A stretch of 64,000 nt of DNA from RGIG4079 sp045637505 (GCA_045637505.1 JAZTZO010000022.1:30789-94788); one strand, 5' to 3'; numbered from the stretch's first letter, positions 54,901 through 63,760 are shown. Notes: a model not told the origin generated them from the letters alone. Numbers and translations: made by a program.

Positions 54901-54912
54901 ACCCTATAGGGT
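54901..54912. promoter_or_regulatory. HipB operator-like palindrome 1
   Basis: ACCCTATAGGGT, a perfect 12-bp palindrome. Confidence 0.6.
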
Positions 54913-54942
54913 GTAAAATATCCTTTGAGTTAATAAAAATAT

Positions 54943-54954
54943 ACCCGATAGGGT
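54943..54954. promoter_or_regulatory. HipB operator-like palindrome 2
   Basis: ACCCGATAGGGT, centred exactly 42 bp (four helical turns) from palindrome 1; the context ATACCC...GGGTGTAAA is also shared. Confidence 0.6.
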
Positions 54955-54974
54955 GTAAATTGAAAAACTTTTAT

Positions 54975-55084
54975 TATATTTGCGATGAATCGCGAATATA
55001 ATTTGCACTCGCAGTAAAATACATTAAAGTAAACTTTATGTATTTCGCTTGTTGTTGCTATATTTGCGGTGAATCGCGAATATA
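54975..55084. repeat. Two 26-bp imperfect palindromes upstream of hipB
   Basis: TATATTTGCG...CGCGAATATA occurs at 54975-55000 and 55059-55084 with one base difference. Each contains a TATATTTG box, so they could be promoter/operator units or hairpins. Confidence 0.65.
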
Positions 55085-55119
55085 GGTGGCACCTTGAGAT
55101 GAAAAATAAATGACTTTAT

Positions 55120-55150
55120 TTTGTTCTCCTCTCGGTCTGCACTATATTTG
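55120..55150 (+). promoter_or_regulatory. hipB promoter
   Basis: TTTG (55120-55123), 19 bp, TATATTTG (55143-55150). The third operator palindrome begins 1 bp later. Confidence 0.8.
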
Positions 55151-55151
55151 C

Positions 55152-55163
55152 ACCCGATAAGGT
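55152..55163. promoter_or_regulatory. HipB operator-like palindrome 3
   Basis: ACCCGATAAGGT, overlapping the expected transcription start, an ideal place for repression. Confidence 0.65.
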
Positions 55164-55173
55164 ATAATTTATT

Positions 55174-55398
55174 GTGTTTATGGAACAAACAATATTATCT
55201 AAGTATGTGAAGGCAATGCGTAAACAATATAATCTTACGCAAGTGGAGCTGTCTGAAAAATCGGGAGTGGGTTTGCGCCTCGTTCGTGAACTGGAGCAGG
55301 GCAAACAGACATTACGCCTTGATAAAGTGAATCAGATATTAAACCTCTTTGGTAGCGAAGTTGGTGTCGTGCCAATGCCTAAAATTGATGAGCGATGA
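55174..55398 (+). CDS. hipB: HipB-like HTH antitoxin/repressor
   Basis: 74 residues: a single Cro/C1-type helix-turn-helix (LSKYVKAMRKQYNLTQVELS, then EKSGVGLRLVRELEQGKQTL, about 9-49). The start at 55174-55176 is just after the promoter with a short leader. In HipBST systems HipB is the DNA-binding component and autorepressor; three palindromes upstream fit this. Its last codons overlap hipS by 4 nt. Confidence 0.9.
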   Translation: MFMEQTILSKYVKAMRKQYNLTQVELSEKSGVGLRLVRELEQGKQTLRLDKVNQILNLFGSEVGVVPMPKIDER

Positions 55399-55724
55399 AA
55401 CAGGCTGTAGTATTTTTGCGTGGCATAAAAGCAGGTATCTTGACAGAAGATGAAAATGGATACACATTTGAGTATGATGCCAATTATTTAGTGCAGGCTG
55501 ATGCAGAGGCGGTGAGTCTTACTTTGCCATTGAGTAATAAACCTTATCGTGACAAGGTGTTATTTCCTTTTTTCGATGGATTGATTCCCGAAGGTTGGCT
55601 TTTGGATATTGCTGAGACGAATTGGAAAATTGATGCTCGCGACCGAATGTCGCTATTGCTTGCATGTTGCAAGGATTGTATTGGAGCAGTAGGCGTTGAA
55701 CCCATAATCGATGAGGAGGAATAG
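55395..55724 (+). CDS. hipS: HipS-like protein (HipA N-subdomain 1)
   Basis: 109 residues corresponding to only the N-terminal subdomain 1 of HipA: FLRGIKAGILTEDENGYTFEY, VSLTLPLSNKPY and FFDGLIPEGWLLD are its landmarks, shown here as GILTEDENGYTFEY and FDGLIPEGWLLD. As a separate gene upstream of the kinase it matches the HipBST organisation, in which HipS, not HipB, neutralises the kinase. Own start overlapping hipB; 3 nt before hipT. Confidence 0.88.
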   Translation: MKQAVVFLRGIKAGILTEDENGYTFEYDANYLVQADAEAVSLTLPLSNKPYRDKVLFPFFDGLIPEGWLLDIAETNWKIDARDRMSLLLACCKDCIGAVGVEPIIDEEE

Positions 55725-55727
55725 TGT

Positions 55728-56669
55728 ATGGCAAAGTGTCTTTATTGTTACAAAGAGTTGAACGAGGGAGAAAAGGATTTACATAAGGCGTGTTCAAAAA
55801 AGATGTTTGGCACACCAAGTGTCCCCCAATTGCCATATACTCGCGAGAATTTAACCGATCTTGCCAAGCAGGTAATTCGTAGCCAAACGACATTGACAGG
55901 TGTTCAGGCGAAATTATCTTTGGATATAAACAAAGGGGGCAAGAATGATAGTGTGCGTTTTACGATTGTCGGGCTTTGGGGTAGATATATATTGAAACCA
56001 CAATCCGATCGTTTTTTGCATTTGCCCGAATTGGAGGATTTGACTATGCATCTTGCTGAGTTGGCAAAGATACAGGTGGTGCCTCATTGTCTTATTCGTT
56101 TTGCCGATGGAGAGCTGTGTTATATAACTCGTCGTATTGATCGTACAAACAATGGTGATAAACTCCCCATGGAGGATATGTGTCAGCTAACTGAACGGTT
56201 AACCGAACATAAATATAAAGGCTCGTATGAGCAAATTGCAAAGGCGATACAGCGATTTTCTTCGGTGCCTCAATTAGACATGGTAAACTATTGGGAACAG
56301 GTGGTTTTCTCGTGGATAACGGGCAACGCTGATATGCATTTGAAAAATTTTTCGCTATATAGTAAGAATCAAGGAGGGTATGTGCTAACTCCTGCATACG
56401 ATATGTTGTCAACGGCATTGGTTATGCCCGAAGATACCGAAGAATTGGCATTGGCCCTTAACGGCAAGAAGCGCAAAATCAAAAAGGCCGACTTTGTGGC
56501 TTCAATGCAGGCCTCTGGATTGGGTGATAAGGTTATAGAAAATATATTCAATAAATTTGCTAAAGTAAAAGATAAATGGTTTGAGTTTGTTGAGTTGTCT
56601 TTTTTGCCTAAAGAAAAGAAAGAGGCTTTTAAAACCATTATTTCAGAGAGGTTAAGCCTATTAGCATAG
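55728..56669 (+). CDS. hipT: HipT-like Ser/Thr kinase toxin
   Basis: 313 residues. An N-terminal CxxC...H...C cluster (Cys4, Cys7, His19, Cys22) suggests a zinc ribbon. Then the HipA-type kinase: glycine-rich loop TLTGVQAKL (55-63) with Thr55/Thr57 where E. coli HipT has Ser57/Ser59, ATP Lys90 in YILKPQ, catalytic Asp202 and Asn207 in GNADMHLKNF, and metal Asp225 in TPAYDML. All catalytic residues are present, so it should be active. Known HipA/HipT kinases phosphorylate aminoacyl-tRNA synthetases (GltX, TrpS). Complete, no frameshift. Confidence 0.88.
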   Translation: MAKCLYCYKELNEGEKDLHKACSKKMFGTPSVPQLPYTRENLTDLAKQVIRSQTTLTGVQAKLSLDINKGGKNDSVRFTIVGLWGRYILKPQSDRFLHLPELEDLTMHLAELAKIQVVPHCLIRFADGELCYITRRIDRTNNGDKLPMEDMCQLTERLTEHKYKGSYEQIAKAIQRFSSVPQLDMVNYWEQVVFSWITGNADMHLKNFSLYSKNQGGYVLTPAYDMLSTALVMPEDTEELALALNGKKRKIKKADFVASMQASGLGDKVIENIFNKFAKVKDKWFEFVELSFLPKEKKEAFKTIISERLSLLA

Positions 56670-56780
56670 CAATACAATGTAAATTTATGCCGTGCTTGAG
56701 GTGTATCATAATTGTGCCTCATTAGCAAGGCAGCTCTCCTCTTGAAAATTATATATAGGACCACCTCCCCCCTACGGGGT

Positions 56781-56858
56781 AGTTACGGTGAGGCTCGCAA
56801 TCGTACACCGGCAAGCCGACTTGTACTGCTCGCCCACTCGTGAGCTCTGCGAGGTTCT
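56781..56858. repeat. Inverted copy of the segment at 63759-63836
   Basis: AGTTACGGTGAGGCTCGCAA ... GAGCTCTGCGAGGTT reads as the reverse complement of 63759-63836 with a few mismatches. Confidence 0.8.
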
Positions 56859-56933
56859 CCTTTTCAGGGAATAGGAGGAGAGTTTGGCTGACGCATGGAT
56901 TTATTGAAGATAGAGCCAGTAGCAAAGGTAGCT

Positions 56934-56966
56934 CTCCTCTTGAAAATTACTTGTAATTTTTAGGAG
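56934..56966. repeat. Palindromic repeat CTCCT...AGGAG, copy 3
   Basis: Identical in core to the copies at 48740 and 54188. A second CCAC/GTGG-type copy follows near 57020-57048. Confidence 0.75.
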
Positions 56967-57176
56967 GAGTGGCACGAAGTGACGAGGTGGTAAAAAAAGC
57001 CCGCAAGGGCTAAAACAACTCTCCTCCTGCCACACAGTGGATAGGAGAACCTTGCAGAGCGTGATATTTGCACGCAGATATCGCAGAAATTCGCTGAAAG
57101 GGATATAGGGTGTTGAAAATTTAAACCTCTGCGAGTTTCAGCGGTTTCGGCGTGAGAACAATCATTCAACAAACAA

Positions 57177-57304
57177 GAACAGAATGACAAAAATATTCAG
57201 AATGACACAAATTTATTTGATTGATTTTCACCGCGTTAGCCTTATGTTCATTCTGTCATTCTGTCAAAATTACTCTGCGTCTTTCAGCGGTTTCCGCGTG
57301 AGAA
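57177..57304. repeat. Intergenic repeat, AGAATGACA family, copy 5
   Basis: Same unit as copy 3, with small changes (ATTGATTTTCACCGCG). Confidence 0.8.
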
Positions 57305-57322
57305 TAATCATTCAACAAACAA

Positions 57323-57450
57323 GAACAGAATGACACAAATCTCCAGAATGACACAAATTTATTTGATTAATTTTCATTGCGTTAGCCTTATGTTCATTCT
57401 GTCATTCTGTCAAAATTACTCTGCGTCTTTCGGCGGTTTCTGCGTGAGAA
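57323..57450. repeat. Intergenic repeat, AGAATGACA family, copy 6
   Basis: Same unit, directly following copy 5 after 18 bp. Confidence 0.8.
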
Positions 57451-57466
57451 CAATGCTCATTTTGCC

Positions 57467-57501
57467 AAAAAAACGATGCGCCAAAATTTATTGACGCATC
57501 G
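57467..57501 (-). terminator. Terminator of the 1984-residue T9SS gene
   Basis: CGATGCG/CGCATCG arms and seven T on the reverse strand, the same terminator as at 49081-49116 except for one deleted loop base. Confidence 0.85.
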
Positions 57502-57529
57502 CCTTGGGTTATGAGAGAGTTGTGATATG

Positions 57530-60500
57530 TTATTTCTTGATAATTTTTACAAGTTCTTGGTTGTTGACTTTCACGAAGTAATAACCAGTAGCAAGGCTTT
57601 CGATGTTTACGGTAGTCATTGTTTCGCCATCACCTTCGATATTCATCACCTCGGCACCTGCTTCATTGTAAATCACGATAGAGTTGATTGCTTCGGGCGA
57701 TTTAACTGTGATAGTAGAGTGGGCAGGGATAGGATAGATTTGCACTGCAAAAATGTTGTTATCGCCAATAACTTCCACTCCGGTTGGAGTTAAGAACTCG
57801 GTAGAAAGCCCCACGCTGGCATCTTTGTTAATGTGACGGTTGCGAGCAGCATAGTGAGCCACGATGATAAATTCCCATTTGTCGGGGGTATTTGTAATCG
57901 TAATCTCTTCGCCATTTGCTGCCACAGCAACACCATTGTCGGCAATAGGAGCATCATAGAAGTATGACAACACAACATCTTTATACGAACCACCATCGGT
58001 AGCCGCTTGATATTTACCAGAGCCGTCGGCATTGAGAGTAGTGTAATATGGTGCTTTGTCGCCACCATCGGCAATGCTGTTGAAGTTGTAAGTGCCAGGA
58101 ATCATGTTTGTGGCAGTAGTTTTAGCCCATATCTTACCATCTTTTACCTCTGAACCTTGGTGCAATAGGAAGTTATCGATATTGATAGTGTCACCCTTGA
58201 GGTTGCTAGCCGAACGGTTTACGACAGCCTTGATAGTGTAGTATGACACAGGCTCGGTAGTAGCTTCTTCACTAAAATCGGGCTTGTTGAAGTCTAAATC
58301 AACACGATAACGATTCACTTTTCGAGATTCAACCACCCATTCTTCATTTTCATTTTTCACCCATTCGTCTATTTGGAAGTTTTCGTTTAAGAATACATCA
58401 ATACTAGTGTCTTTTGCCGGTTTAGCAGGGTAGTTGTTGTCGTCGATTGCATAGTTGAATGCCGATTGTTGAATGTCGCCATTAATAAACTCATAGTTCA
58501 CAGCTATACGCGCAGTATATGTTTGGAAATCGAGGTCGCAATTATCTACATTGTCAATGTTTTTGTTTGTAACATAGTCAAACGAGTAGTCAATTACAGG
58601 CTTACCTTCGGCATCTTTAGCTTCGGGGACTTCGTCGCTATAAACTACATTGCCTTTTGCGTCAAGAAGTTCAAATGTATAAGATTTAATCCACACACTT
58701 GAGTTTTCAGCGTCGGTCATACCGAATGTTTCAGGGCGTTGCCAAGTAGAACGGCCATTGAAGTGAGTAATTTCGGTTTTTTCCTCGTTGTAGGCAGTGG
58801 TAATTTCCAAAGTAGGAGATACGACAGGCAAACTGAGGTCGGGGATCAAACGATATTTAGCAAAACGAATGCCTGGCACATATTGATAAATATATACACA
58901 CTCGGCATCTTCGCCGTTGGTGTTTAGGTATGTGCCTTTTTCGGCATGGAACCAGTTACCATTGGCATTGGTAGCAATGTTTTCATTTATGGTGTTTTGC
59001 TTCATTTGAGCAACTGGCATTGGAGGCATAAATTTAGCTTCCGAAGCAAGGTCGGTAATACTTGTTTTTGTGCCACGAGTAACGATAAAGTCACCTTGGT
59101 TGCGTGAGTACATACTTGCAGGAGTAATCAAGAATGTTTCGCCATCGTTTTCGGCAGTAGATTCATTGTCAAATGCTACGATTGAAGTACCACCCGAGTT
59201 GTTGATGCGGCTATCGGCAACGAAGATTGCGTGAGTTTCATGCTCATGTTCCTCTTCGTGGTTTTCATCTGCGCCGTGAATACCAAAGTATCCATTTGAA
59301 CGAATTTGAGCCATCCATGAGTTACGGCCATCAAGTTTGAAACCATAGTTTTCGGTACCCGTTTTCACATTAACTATGCCGTTAGCACTTTGGTATTGGT
59401 CGATTTGATGAGTTTCGTGGTTCACATATTGACCATTGGCAATTTTCACTTTAAACATTGTGCGAGTCCACGATGGAGATAAAATCAAATAACCACCTTC
59501 GGCACTCATCACATCGCCATACATGCTATAATAGTCGCTTCGACCTGTTACTTGGCCATTTTTATCTCCGGCATTGCCATTTTGATAAGAGAACGCCATT
59601 GTGTTAATCCAATCGTTAGATGTCCATAATGGGTCGAGATTGATGACAGTAGGCGTAGATTCATAAATTCCATTGCCATTGTGCTTGTAAATAGCGCCAC
59701 GAGTGATGCGACGAGTGAAACCATCGGCAACATATGTAAGCCAACTGACGGGAAGTCCGGTAATAGCATCAAGAGCAGGTGCTGTTGCAGCTAGACCTTC
59801 GTTGGTATTATTGTAACGCATAAAGATATTACCAGCATCATCCATTGCAAGACCTACCGATGCAAATGCTTCAGATGTAATTGGTTTGCCGGTAAAGCCT
59901 GTCAATACATCAATACTCTCTGTTGCTTTAATTGTTACAACACCACCAGTAGTGCCTGCTACGTTCGATTTAATATCGTTGTATTTATCTGAGTCGCTAC
60001 TGGGGACGCTTGTGTCATCTTTTTTAGAGAGGTTGTCGGCTCTTTGTGCGATATACCAACTTCCATTATAGAAATGACCTTGGCGATAATATTCAAAGTT
60101 GGTGAAGTTGTTAGGAAGGTTGCCAATAGCTTGAGATATTGCTATGTTGTAAATCTCTTGGAGTTGATAGCCCGATAACGACCAGTCGCGAGCTTTTACT
60201 TTTATAATCTTGTCTTCGCTAGAGCGTGTTTCGTTGTTGTAATTGGCTCCATACACAGCTTCAACGGTATAAGTGTAATCAATGTCTTTTAATACTTTGG
60301 GTAATTGGTCGTCAATAAAGTTGTATTGAGTCAAACCACTACCAAGTAATACTCCATTGCGATATACATTGTAAGTCGCAGGCTTAACCTTGTTGTAGCT
60401 TGGCATTTGGTAGAAGATTTCAACGATTGAATAACCATCATAGTTACGCACTTCGGTAATCTCTGGCGCAAATAGAATAGTTTCTACTTCGGTAGTTGTA

Positions 60501-63484
60501 ACTTCCAAGCCAAGTAATGCATCTTCATTTACACCGGTAAAGATGGGCACAACTCTATAAGTGTTGTTTTGGCTGACACCTTTGTCGGTATAAGTGAGTG
60601 TAGAAGCATCAACGGTTGTTACAAGCGAGCCATTGCGATAAATCTTGTAACTTGATGGTGTTGCTTCTTTGGGGGCTTCCCATGTCAATTCGATATTTTG
60701 AACTTTATTGCCACTATCGTCGGTGTTTTCAATATAGTTATATGTGAGCGATGCAAGTTTGTCGGTCTTGATAAATGATTCTTTAGCACTCACACGATAA
60801 ACTGTTACACCATGATCTTCGGAATAACTATAAACATCGTAGTTGTAATCATCAACTTTTACGGCACGAACTATTGACCCATAACCAGCACTACTTGAAA
60901 CACCACTGTTTACTTCATTTGCATTTACACCATTGAATGGGGTATAGGTTATATCTCCATTCCCCACATCGGTTAAGTTTCTAATTGCAATGCCAATACT
61001 CTTGTCTTTGGCTCCATCGCTTCTCACATGGAAGGTGTGCCCTTGCAATATAAACATGTCGGAGCTAACAAGGTTGATAGGAGCATAAGTGCCTGTTGCT
61101 TCAATCTTTGTCATCATGTCCGATGTAATCGCTTCTCCGACAGGAGGAAGCGTGATAATGTAGTAGCCGGTAGAACGGAAATGCAAATATAAGCGACCAT
61201 CAGCGAGTGGACGGAGTAGTATCTGATTTGTGTTTGAAGTTGTTCCTAAAGAATGGGTCCATTTGTCGATGCCAGCAAGTGCGCCATTCACAATCTTTAT
61301 TCGCAATATTTCTTGTGTTGTATTGGGTGCAATCCACACATATCCACCTTCGGCCGATAGTAAGTTGCCTTGAGCGGCGATAAAGTCGGCACGACCACCG
61401 GGGAGATAATCTCCCGATAAAGGGAGCTCTTTCTTTGTCCCGCTCATGTCCCCTTTTGCGTATATAGCCAATTTAGTAGCTGCAGCTCCTATCCATGTGA
61501 ATCCAGCTGTAACAACGATATTCCCAGCATCATCATTATCCATTCCATAACCAAAGTTTTTGGCATTAAAACCCGATGGGAAACTTGGCACAGAAGCGGG
61601 CTTTTCGCCTAACCCTTCGCTTGCGTATGATATCGTTCCAAGTGTTTTGGGTACTGCAAAATACATCATATTGTTTGATACAGCTGCACATGGCGACCCG
61701 TCGGAATCTAACATTGTTGACACTTGCCATCTTTTTGTTGTGGTAAATGTAAACCCAGTAGATTCGGCTACTGAAATGGTTACAGATGTGGTCTCTTCGC
61801 CAGGAATGCCGTTGTAGATAGGTGTAACCTTAAATATATATGTGCCAACGGTGAGGTCGGTAAATGTATAAGTCAAATCGGTTGTCTCTACTGCACTCGA
61901 CCAAGATGTTCCATGATTGTTTGAATGGCATACTTGATATTTCTCGGGAGCGATTTGTGATTCGGGAGCATTCCACGACACAGCGATGCTATTGCCAAGG
62001 TTTCCGGCATAAGCAACATTTACATTTGTGACAGGATTGAAGTCGCCTATAGCAACATTGGCCGACTTTGCTTCTTGTCCCCATTTATAAGATGAGGGAG
62101 AATAATAGTAGTAGGGGGTGACTTTGAAAATGTAATACCCTATAGGTAGGTTTTCAAATGTGTATGAAAGATTGGTGGTTTCTACGGCAGTTGACCATGT
62201 TGAGCCACCATCTGACGAATAACTTACACTATATTTATCGGCAGTGCCTTGAGTAGGTTTGTCCCATGATACGATTACATCGTTAGATGATGCATCGGCT
62301 TTTGTTGCTTTTAAATTGGGGACAGGATCATTAAATTCAGAAGAAGTGATAGTGTATTTAGCACCACCCACGCCAGGTGAATAGATGTACAATTCGGCAG
62401 TGTTGCCATTTACTTTGACATCCATGCTATGACTCACATATGTACTTTTGCTAATAGCATCGCCAAATGGCTTGATGACATCGAGTTCCCTTTGAGCTGT
62501 CCAGTCATATATTCTTATGGTTGTTGGAGATGTTGAATATACAATGATGCCGTGGCCGTTTAATAGGAATGCTGTTGAACCATAACGGCTCACCATGAGC
62601 CCTGTTGGGCCAGGGTTGTTCCATGTCACTGTGGCTGTTCCATCATACAACGAGCCACTAATTGAACCAAGATATAGTTCAGTAGTTTGGTTCCCGCTGC
62701 TCCCTACATTGAGCAAAAGTCGAGACTCTCCAGCAAATTGTTTTACATATCCACTCGCGTATTCATTTGCAAAAGTTACAGGTGCTGTGAATGTGAGTTT
62801 TTTTATTGTTTTGGCTTTTTCCATAACAATACACTCAATCTTGTTTGTGCCTGCAATTGCAAACCAAAAATATGCGACACCATTAACCCCTTTACCCGAT
62901 ACACTCATAAGGTCGGCACGGCCCGAAGTTTCGTGTCCAGTGCCTGCAATTTTTAGACCCTCTTTAACACCTTCGGTATTCCCCTCTACTGGGCGTGTAG
63001 TGTAATAGGTAAACGCTTTGGCCCCAATTGCCCATGGAGTAGAGCCTGGAGCGCTTGATGTCCTTAATGAGGTACACCATAGTGTTCCCTCTTCGTCGGC
63101 TGCGATAGCTGGGCCTAAATAGTAATAATTACCATCGCTGGTGTAAGGCATTTTATCATTTTTTGAGCCTCCCGACCAATGAAATTGAGTGCCATTACCA
63201 ATAACATGGCCAAATGAAACATGAGCACTGCTATATGCAGGATATGTTTCGGCGTCGGTACCGCCAGGAACAGTGAAAATGCGGCCATCGCTTGCCGCTG
63301 CTTGGCGATAAAAACCAGGTTGGTGTCTGACGGCGGGATCGGTGCCAGCAAAATCGGTTTTCCAAACTTGAGTTGCCTTACTGAATTTGTAACTTGAAGG
63401 CTTTGTTGTTTGGGCTTGTGCAACATTCATTGAAATAAATGTTGCCAATAGAGCTACAAAAACATGTAAAAATCTTGGTTTCAT
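57530..63484 (-). CDS. Giant secreted FN3/T9SS protein, paralogue of the 1611-residue protein
   Basis: 1984 residues. Signal peptide about 1-25 (FLHVFVALLATFISMNVAQA). A propeller-like region (~26-390), two FN3 domains (~395-580, DVIVSWDKP, SIAVSWNAP), a second propeller-like region (~590-940) absent from the shorter paralogue, a further FN3 domain (~955-1040, NIELTWEAP), then the shared RSDYYSMYGDVMSAEGGYL block and a His/Glu-rich insert HEEEHEHETH near 1430. The last ~285 residues, with the T9SS type-A domain, are almost identical to those of the paralogue. Function unknown. Confidence 0.85.
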   Translation of the reverse strand: MKPRFLHVFVALLATFISMNVAQAQTTKPSSYKFSKATQVWKTDFAGTDPAVRHQPGFYRQAAASDGRIFTVPGGTDAETYPAYSSAHVSFGHVIGNGTQFHWSGGSKNDKMPYTSDGNYYYLGPAIAADEEGTLWCTSLRTSSAPGSTPWAIGAKAFTYYTTRPVEGNTEGVKEGLKIAGTGHETSGRADLMSVSGKGVNGVAYFWFAIAGTNKIECIVMEKAKTIKKLTFTAPVTFANEYASGYVKQFAGESRLLLNVGSSGNQTTELYLGSISGSLYDGTATVTWNNPGPTGLMVSRYGSTAFLLNGHGIIVYSTSPTTIRIYDWTAQRELDVIKPFGDAISKSTYVSHSMDVKVNGNTAELYIYSPGVGGAKYTITSSEFNDPVPNLKATKADASSNDVIVSWDKPTQGTADKYSVSYSSDGGSTWSTAVETTNLSYTFENLPIGYYIFKVTPYYYYSPSSYKWGQEAKSANVAIGDFNPVTNVNVAYAGNLGNSIAVSWNAPESQIAPEKYQVCHSNNHGTSWSSAVETTDLTYTFTDLTVGTYIFKVTPIYNGIPGEETTSVTISVAESTGFTFTTTKRWQVSTMLDSDGSPCAAVSNNMMYFAVPKTLGTISYASEGLGEKPASVPSFPSGFNAKNFGYGMDNDDAGNIVVTAGFTWIGAAATKLAIYAKGDMSGTKKELPLSGDYLPGGRADFIAAQGNLLSAEGGYVWIAPNTTQEILRIKIVNGALAGIDKWTHSLGTTSNTNQILLRPLADGRLYLHFRSTGYYIITLPPVGEAITSDMMTKIEATGTYAPINLVSSDMFILQGHTFHVRSDGAKDKSIGIAIRNLTDVGNGDITYTPFNGVNANEVNSGVSSSAGYGSIVRAVKVDDYNYDVYSYSEDHGVTVYRVSAKESFIKTDKLASLTYNYIENTDDSGNKVQNIELTWEAPKEATPSSYKIYRNGSLVTTVDASTLTYTDKGVSQNNTYRVVPIFTGVNEDALLGLEVTTTEVETILFAPEITEVRNYDGYSIVEIFYQMPSYNKVKPATYNVYRNGVLLGSGLTQYNFIDDQLPKVLKDIDYTYTVEAVYGANYNNETRSSEDKIIKVKARDWSLSGYQLQEIYNIAISQAIGNLPNNFTNFEYYRQGHFYNGSWYIAQRADNLSKKDDTSVPSSDSDKYNDIKSNVAGTTGGVVTIKATESIDVLTGFTGKPITSEAFASVGLAMDDAGNIFMRYNNTNEGLAATAPALDAITGLPVSWLTYVADGFTRRITRGAIYKHNGNGIYESTPTVINLDPLWTSNDWINTMAFSYQNGNAGDKNGQVTGRSDYYSMYGDVMSAEGGYLILSPSWTRTMFKVKIANGQYVNHETHQIDQYQSANGIVNVKTGTENYGFKLDGRNSWMAQIRSNGYFGIHGADENHEEEHEHETHAIFVADSRINNSGGTSIVAFDNESTAENDGETFLITPASMYSRNQGDFIVTRGTKTSITDLASEAKFMPPMPVAQMKQNTINENIATNANGNWFHAEKGTYLNTNGEDAECVYIYQYVPGIRFAKYRLIPDLSLPVVSPTLEITTAYNEEKTEITHFNGRSTWQRPETFGMTDAENSSVWIKSYTFELLDAKGNVVYSDEVPEAKDAEGKPVIDYSFDYVTNKNIDNVDNCDLDFQTYTARIAVNYEFINGDIQQSAFNYAIDDNNYPAKPAKDTSIDVFLNENFQIDEWVKNENEEWVVESRKVNRYRVDLDFNKPDFSEEATTEPVSYYTIKAVVNRSASNLKGDTINIDNFLLHQGSEVKDGKIWAKTTATNMIPGTYNFNSIADGGDKAPYYTTLNADGSGKYQAATDGGSYKDVVLSYFYDAPIADNGVAVAANGEEITITNTPDKWEFIIVAHYAARNRHINKDASVGLSTEFLTPTGVEVIGDNNIFAVQIYPIPAHSTITVKSPEAINSIVIYNEAGAEVMNIEGDGETMTTVNIESLATGYYFVKVNNQELVKIIKK

Positions 63485-63532
63485 ATGATTTTGAATTGAT
63501 TGTTAATCAGTTGATTTTAAGTAGTTAATTTG

Positions 63533-63563
63533 CAAATATATAAAAGAATTTTATTAAATTAAA
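63533..63563 (-). promoter_or_regulatory. Promoter of the 1984-residue T9SS gene
   Basis: Reverse strand: TTTA (63563-63560, one change from TTTG), 19 bp, TATATTTG (63540-63533). Same placement as in the paralogue. Confidence 0.65.
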
Positions 63564-63727
63564 GAAAATGTGTGTTAATAGGTGAATTTTAGAAATGTGG
63601 GCAATGGAATTTCTCGTGCATTGAGTAGCGCGAATGAGAGTTTAGCTGTCGCGTGGATTCATTGAAGACAGCGTGAGTTCACGAAAAGATGAGGAGGTAA
63701 ATTTTGTTGGGAGATAGAGGAAAAGCT

Positions 63728-63760
63728 CTCCTCTTGAAAATTACTTGTAATTTTTAGGAG
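63728..63760. repeat. Palindromic repeat CTCCT...AGGAG, copy 4
   Basis: Same core AAAATTAC/GTAATTTT as the other copies. Confidence 0.75.

Larger units (their letters stand above)
53983..55173. other. 1.2-kb non-coding region between the first T9SS gene and hipB
   Basis: No gene supported. It holds the T9SS promoter, CTCCT/AGGAG palindromes, two AGAATGACA-family repeats, a fragment ACGCCCGCAGGGCTAAAG, and from 54900 the hipB control region with palindromes and three TATATTTG boxes. Confidence 0.8.
56879..57411. repeat. Direct repeat B flanking hipBST
   Basis: Counterpart of 54136-54656, same orientation; after 57411 it continues into the spacer shared with 49020-49116. Confidence 0.85.
56670..57529. 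other. Non-coding repeat region between hipT and the second T9SS gene
   Basis: No gene found. It contains an inverted copy (56781-56858) of 63759-63836, the direct repeat B, two AGAATGACA units and the terminator of the 1984-residue gene. Confidence 0.8.

Noticed and set aside
55395..56669. A frameshifted hipA pseudogene
   Set aside because: The two frames have their own starts, a 3-nt gap and match the known separate HipS and HipT proteins; the kinase has its own N-terminal extension.
54136..57450. CRISPR array
   Set aside because: The repeats are long, few and contiguous with other repeats; there are no regular short repeats with unique spacers and no cas genes.
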